DNA from: Augochlora pura
Taxonomy: Eukaryota; Arthropoda; Insecta; Hymenoptera; Halictidae
Reading direction: 5' to 3'
Assembly (NCBI RefSeq): GCF_028453695.1
Contig: NC_135777.1
Coordinates: 4,857,286-4,921,285, forward strand
Length of the DNA: 64,000 nucleotides
The position numbers and the translations under genes were made by a program. Of the stretch, positions 58,830 through 64,000 are shown piece by piece. Below the pieces are notes generated by a model. That model saw nothing but the letters and a program-made list of their open reading frames with translations, ran no database searches and had not been told where the DNA came from. The number at the start of each line of letters is the position of its first letter. The first letter of the stretch is position 1.

Positions 58830-58948
58830 TTAACCCTTTGTCAAGTCCGAACAGAGAAATAACGTTCCGTTTGGTGGTGTTTATATACAGTAATTTACGG
58901 CATAAATCGTAAATAAATCGTAAAGTAAATCGTAGCGCAAGGAGTTAA
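58830..58948. mobile_element. Short TTAA-flanked element (family h)
   Basis: A 119-bp segment between TTAA sites at 58830 and 58945. The ends TTAACCCTTTG and TTAACTCCTTG are only partly matched. Near the right end AAATCGTA is repeated three times. Its position beside two clear TTAA elements and its CCCTTTG end support the call, but the inverted repeat is weak. Confidence 0.5.
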
Positions 58949-58949
58949 G

Positions 58950-60534
58950 GCATAGGTTGCCGATACTTTCGTTAAGTCGAGAAAGTCTGCTTTATGCCGT
59001 ATAATTAATCGATTGTAAAAGGTACCAGCGGCAGCTTTGCGTTCTTTCGACGGAAAATACAGCAATTAATTGAAACGGTTTGGATTGCTTTCCGAAGTCG
59101 AATAAACCTGTAGTATCGATCCCCGGGATCGAGTTAGCGTATCGAAGCCGCAATAGGGCCGATGGTTCGGCGAGATTAGACTATTTTTCGTGGGAGAATA
59201 TGCAATTAAACTCGCAGCTGTTCGTCGTCGGATCATTACGAGTTACCGCGGTAAAAAGCACCGTGCAGCAGAGACACGGCGGGGGCTGCGGCCTGCGGAG
59301 CTTGCAGATGCAGTTGTTCCAACAGGTTGATCACGTTAATTGCATTAGTGAAGCGAGTTACTCTCAGACATCGAATTATTCGGTTCGCAGACTGCGAAGT
59401 CAAAACGCAGCTCGCGACAGACTTAACCGGCGCTTTTGGCTGTGTTCGTTGCTTTGATCGCGTTGCCGCTCGCTCGATATTTTCCCTCCGCGACGATTCG
59501 AACGTCAACGGTTGTTTCCTAATTAACGAAGCCTGGGAGACGGCGAACGATTACGCATCCCGAGGACGGGGAAGGGGAGAGAGGAACGTATTGTCTGGGG
59601 AGCTTATCTGCTTGGGTTTTTGTCTCTCCGGCGTTTCATCAACGCTATCGGGTGCCCGGAAAAACTTGGCCCGTCGACCGTTCGCTGACGGCCGCTTCCG
59701 CATCCCCTTCGAGGTGTAATCTCGTCGCTGGAGAGGAGCAATCTATCAAGAACCGTACTCGGGCTCCCTCCCTCTCTCCCTCTCTCTCTTTCTCTCGGAC
59801 ACCGGCGATCTCGTAGACCGACAGTCGGCGGCTCTTAGTCGAAAGTAACCAACAAGGGATCGAATCGCTGATGTCAGTTATCGAACTTCACCGGGGAAAC
59901 TGATACCCGTTACGGGGCCGCGTTGAAAGCCAATCTCGTCCAAACCCGACGCGACACGGACTCGACTCGACGCGACGCGACGGAACGTTTCTTCGCGACG
60001 ACGGCTGTCTCGTTAGCAGAGGCTGGGCGACACTCGCGAACCCTTTTTAAGCTCCCCCGGCAGGCCTAATAATAGTGCCGCTCAAGTTCTATCCCCTGAT
60101 GTAATTGGATGACGCCGGAGCTTCGTAAAACACTGGATGTGCAGCCGGCGGACCAGCAGCGTGTCCACTTCAGCCCTCCTCGGCGCCCGTGCATCTGCGC
60201 GCCCCAGACAAAAAGACTCCTTGTTTCGATAGTTAATTAAGTAGCGGTCTCAAAAATACTAGGCTCCCGTCCGACGACGGGAGTGCTTTTTTTAATTTGC
60301 CCGAACCAACGAACAATGGACTACGCCGCGCGGTGTCTCTAGGCTCTTTCGTACCGGACCGTGGACACTCGAATCGTTTCGACCGTGAAATCCAATTCGG
60401 AATGCCACGAACTTTCGACTTTGCTATTTCTGGGACAGTTCTCGAAGTTCTCGGTCTTGTGTAACGCGGTTCGCGAATTCCGGTCCTCCGTGCTGCTTTG
60501 AACCGTAGTCCTCGATCTTCGCACACCGTTCGTA
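58950..60534. other. Gene-free CpG-rich background
   Basis: No gene is recognised. Contains one CT microsatellite. Confidence 0.55.
59765..59797. repeat. CT microsatellite
   Basis: Interrupted (CT)n tract. Confidence 0.9.
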
Positions 60535-60987
60535 CACTGCGCGACAAAATGATAGGACATCCCAAAATTTGTTCGTCTTTCTCGAAACCGAAAAACAGTA
60601 CCCTTTCTTTATTAACGCGTGAGAAATCAGCCGCTGATTATGTTTTTTTTACGGGATTGATTGATTGAAACTTTATTGGCAGTGGATGTAACCCATCCGT
60701 TCTGCCTTCCATACAGATACATAATTTTTTCTTTTTTTTAAAACAATATTTTACATTTTTTGGAGAGTCTTCTCACTTTACATTCATTGTCTTATTAACT
60801 ACTCTTACTACTAAAATAACACTTTTCTTAAATCTATACTAAGATATAAAATATAATATACATGATGAAGTTTATTTATTCTATACGGGAATTCTATCTG
60901 TCTTATGTAAAAGACGACACTGTCTTATGTACGACAAAATGATGGTACGAAAAATTCTGCGGTGTCCTATCATTTTGTCGCGCAGTG
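60535..60987. mobile_element. Tc1-like MITE of the TA-1 family
   Basis: TA on both sides and ends CACTGCGCGACAAAATGATA on the left and its exact complement on the right. The left arm matches the left arm of the element at 9077 (AGTACCC, TTCTTTATTAAC.CGTGAGAAA, CTGATTATG). The right arm keeps the inner direct repeat ACAAAATGATGG, so the IR/DR layout is retained. No transposase sequence. Removing the insert at 60657-60884 leaves a MITE of about 220 bp. Confidence 0.9.
60657..60884 (-). mobile_element. 5'-truncated non-LTR insertion inside the TA-1 MITE
   Basis: Flanked by the 6-base direct repeat ACGGGA (60651-60656 and 60885-60890), consistent with a target-site duplication. On the minus strand the insert ends CCAATAAAGTTTCAATCAA, that is, a polyadenylation signal and a (TCAA)n tail, which marks the 3' end of a non-LTR retrotransposon. 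The remaining 200 bases look like 3' untranslated sequence and contain no polymerase motif. The tail differs from the (AAT)n family at 13.6 and 30.9 kb, so this is a second non-LTR lineage. A retrocopied host mRNA is a less likely alternative. Confidence 0.7.
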
Positions 60988-60989
60988 TA

Positions 60990-61316
60990 CACAAAGACTT
61001 TGCAGGGACTGTGCTCCGTTACCAGATTCCGGACAATGGACTCGAACATGTTGCGCCCAGAGTTTTCTGCTCCACTGTTAAATCCATGGCCCTCCAGGTC
61101 TCGTTTGTAGGATTCGAAATTAAACCACCCCGCCCCCGCAAGCTCGCATAATATCGTCAGCGCGGTTAAAATAAATTCTTCCGCACGTCGTAGCCGAAAG
61201 AATGGAATTAATTAGCAAAGAAATAAGCCGCGCCGCGCGGAATAAGTAGAAAGAACGCGGGCGCATTTCTCAGTGCCGGCCCTGCTCCGTCACGCCGTGC
61301 CAGCGAAATTCGTCCG

Positions 61317-61368
<52 letters not shown>

Positions 61369-62560
61369 GTTAAAAAAATAACAAGCTTTGTTTCCCCGGG
61401 ACGCTTTATATTCCCGAATGGCTTCTCCATTTCACAGCGGCGGCCCGCTTTTCCCGTGTTTTCCCCGTCCGATGGCGTAGAAGAAACTCATGGAAATACG
61501 AGCAGATAATTCTTGCTGGCCGGAGACGTCGCGCGAAATCTAATCCACGGCGGACCGACGGCCACTGGATAATTAAAGTTTCGTCGCGGCGGCGGCGGGT
61601 TCTCCCTGCTTGAAATTCCACGAATGAAATCCCGCGGGCCTGCATTTTGTGCCCCGCTGCCGCGTATCGCGACCGATGACGTTGCGGTGTCGCTGCGCGC
61701 GAGCGATTGCTTGACCTTCCGAAGGCACATGGTCTACGGTGGAATGACGGGACCCAGACACCGTGGCCGGTTACCTAACGACGGTAAAACGGCGACGTCG
61801 CGTCGCTCGGCCGGAATCGTTAATCAAAATCCCGGGAGACAAATGTCGGTGAGGTTCGGGGTCGACGGTTCTCCGCGGAGGTAGCCGGGGCGAGAGAACG
61901 ATAGAACCGTCAAAGCAATTTCCGCGAGAAGGAACGCAGCAGGCCCGCCCTTTTTTTCTTTCCAGCCCTACCGACGGCGCGAATCAAATTATCCCCCGGA
62001 TTTAGCCGGCGCGCGAAGGGGCCGACGCGCCATATTGCATAATACACCGGCTGAAACGTAATTATCGACAGCGGTCGAGGAGACGAACAGTTATTTTAAC
62101 GCGACTCTCGCTCCGCCGTTCTTCATCCGTGCCACTTTCCTAATTGAATTAGAAGGTAGTCGATGGCCCGGCGACAGGGACGACGCCGGGATGGGGGCGT
62201 TTTTAATTTAATTCGCTGTAAGATCGGCACACCGCGACCATAAAACTCTGGTATAGTTCATTAATCCCTCAGCCACCGGGTTCATTAGATTAACTACCTT
62301 GGTCTCTCTCTCCCCCTCGCGAGGTTTTTCATCGTGCGACACGGTTCCAGCTGCACACCGCCATAGGGCACTTATTATGTCGCCTCTGACAGACCGTTTT
62401 AACTACTTCCTGTTAACCTACGGGCCACTTTCGATGATTAACGTTGCCCGGGTACATAACTGTCGTATAATTGCAGAACATATGCGCCATTGATACGCGA
62501 GGATTGTTTGAAATGCATTCGGAGGATATGCGATGGTTTTCAGTGGATCTAGTCGGTCAT
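60990..62560. other. Gene-free CpG-rich background
   Basis: No gene or transposon is recognised apart from the long CT tract. Confidence 0.55.
61319..61366. repeat. Perfect CT microsatellite
   Basis: An uninterrupted (TC)24 tract, the longest perfect one in the window. Confidence 0.95.
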
Positions 62561-63390
62561 GGTCAGACATATTCTTTTATTTTTTTGTTTGAATTTATTT
62601 GCAGATAAAATATTTATCGTTCTTTATAGGTCATCCACCGTAGATCAATTAATTATTATAAACGCTATCTACCCTCAGTTTAATTATTCGCCGCTTCATT
62701 TCCCTGTGGAACGTGCAATTAAATTCAAGCCAGGAATGTTAATAAATAAATTTATGTTGAATTTAATTTAATCTCCTCCCCCGATCTCTGTCAAATGTCT
62801 GACAGAATGTTGCTCGCGCTGTATGCACCTATTGCATAATATTACTATAATATTAATACGTGCTAATATTCAGCACTTGTAGCGGTTCTAGAATATACGG
62901 AATATTCTCTTCTTGCTAACGTGTCTTTAAGGTACAATAAATTAGTTGATTTGTACCACAGGCACAACCCCTTCGAGTTTCATATTGTGGTGCCATCTGT
63001 GAGACATAGACCGTACTATGTCGATAATTTTAGCGAATAGTTCCAGTGTTTTTCCACGATGAGCAGCAGCGCCGTCCGATACTGTATCGGCAGATGATTC
63101 GTACGGGAATTCAGATCGCCTGTTAGGCGAAAAGTTGTACGAATCATCGGCAATGTTATCGCAAATGGATTATACGCTAATTGTTAATTATCCCAGCGGC
63201 TTGCGCCACGCGACCCTGCGATTACAAGTGTTGAATAAAAAATAGACAGCGCGTCGAATATCATTTTTTTATTAACGTTTTGTCAGTTACAATTTTGATT
63301 ACATACATATAATGTGGATTCTTCTTTAAACACATGTCGCTATGATACAAATGACGAGGATAAAAATTTGGAGTGCGTAAAAATGTAATT
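62560..63390. other. AT-rich island, unidentified
   Basis: The sequence turns AT-rich with no recognisable coding motif or inverted ends. It includes the nested hairpin at 63093-63148. On the minus strand the stretch near 63.27 kb contains AATAAAAAAATG, which could be a polyadenylation signal of a transcript that starts beyond the right edge, but nothing else supports that. Confidence 0.35.
63093..63148. other. Nested hairpin (12-bp and 6-bp stems)
   Basis: GATGATTCGTAC at 63093-63104 pairs exactly with GTACGAATCATC at 63137-63148. Inside, TCGCCT at 63116-63121 pairs with AGGCGA at 63125-63130 around a 3-base loop. An internal loop of 11 and 6 bases joins the stems. It has no TTAA or TA borders. 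It might be a small structured RNA or a decayed MITE core; neither is shown. Confidence 0.6.
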
Positions 63391-63425
63391 AGATGACAAT
63401 TCTTTTTTTTGTTTGTTTGCTTTCT

Positions 63426-63575
63426 TTCGTCCCTCTCTCTCTCTCTCTCTCGCTCTCATCCCTTTCTCGCTCTTTTTCTCTGTCACACACGCACACATGC
63501 ATGCACGATCTCTCTCTCTCTCTCTCTCTCACCCTCCTCTCTCTTTTCTTTATCTCGCTCTCTCTCTCGCTCTCT
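63426..63575. repeat. Compound CT/CA microsatellite
   Basis: Three (CT)n blocks separated by a CA/CATG block and pyrimidine spacers, about 150 bases in all. Confidence 0.9.
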
Positions 63576-63579
63576 CTTA

Positions 63580-64000
63580 TTACTTCATTGGTCATGGCGA
63601 TGGGCCAACTTTGAATGTATATTAATATAATATACCGAGCTGGCCCATATCCACTAAAAAGGGGCGGGGATGGGTAAAGTGTAATTAATCCCTTGATTGC
63701 GATTTTCTCTTTACTCTTAGATCGTCCCTAATTCGCTAATATTTTGTGTTTCTCTTTCATTTTGTTTCTCTTCGTCCTTTATACACTAGATCGGCGCGCG
63801 TTCGTCGCTCAAAACTGGTCCGGTGTTTAGCGATCGTTCAACGCGCTTGATCGAGAACCTCATATATCATGTATCATACACACCGACCACATAGGCACGG
63901 ATTAGTGCCAAATTCAGAGGGCAGGATATTTACAGGTGAACGGAAACGGCGTCGCCCGGCTTCTCCACTCTCTTTCACTCGCTCCTCTCTCTCTCTCTCT
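63580..64000. other. Unidentified sequence at the right edge
   Basis: No gene is recognised. The window ends inside another CT microsatellite that starts at about 63984. Confidence 0.45.

Noticed and set aside
63160..63300. 3' end of a host gene on the minus strand, suggested by AATAAAAAAATG
   Set aside because: Only the signal-like motif is present, in AT-rich DNA where it is common. It is mentioned in the regional entry but not called.

Overview
This is a nuclear window from an animal, most likely an arthropod and plausibly a hymenopteran insect (ant, bee or wasp). The background is CpG-rich and interrupted by long CT/GA microsatellites. The mobile DNA is an insect-type mixture of Tc1-like, mariner, piggyBac-like (TTAA) and non-LTR families. 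The order is an inference: no host gene is recognisable that could place the species. I see no bacterial gene organisation, rRNA, tRNA or CRISPR array.

I find no host protein-coding gene. Long open frames are common on both strands, but they overlap antisense frames, are rich in Arg/Ser/Pro and match no family I know. They are what a stop-poor, CpG-rich sequence gives by chance. The window is best read as intergenic or deep-intronic DNA.

The structure worth annotating is mobile DNA, concentrated in AT-rich islands. At 8.1 kb is a TTAA element. At 9.08-10.34 kb a degenerate Tc1-like transposon carries a piggyBac-type miniature element. At 12.7-13.6 kb a non-LTR reverse-transcriptase fragment is interrupted by a mariner remnant. 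At 25.5-27.5 kb a Tc1-like element contains a TTAA element, which contains a fold-back transposon. At 27.98-28.19 kb is another TTAA element. At 30.9-31.33 kb lie the 3' end of the same non-LTR family and a mariner MITE. At 35.2-37.0 kb two TTAA copies in opposite orientation flank a Tc1 MITE. At 39.0-39.4 kb is a fragment of a repeat-borne protein. A TA MITE lies at 42.7 kb and a TTAA element at 44.07 kb. A minisatellite lies at 50.1 kb, TTAA elements at 51.7 and 52.3 kb, a probable solo LTR at 54.8 kb and a 41-bp mariner relic at 55.17 kb. Three TTAA elements cluster at 58.2-58.95 kb, and at 60.5-61.0 kb a Tc1 MITE carries a non-LTR insertion.

The strongest candidate for something under-described is the set of TTAA-flanked, non-coding elements: at least eleven copies in eight sequence families. 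They nearly all begin TTAAC and have short matching ends. Six of the eight families also carry a clear perfect palindrome or short hairpin just inside one end, with a different sequence in each family.
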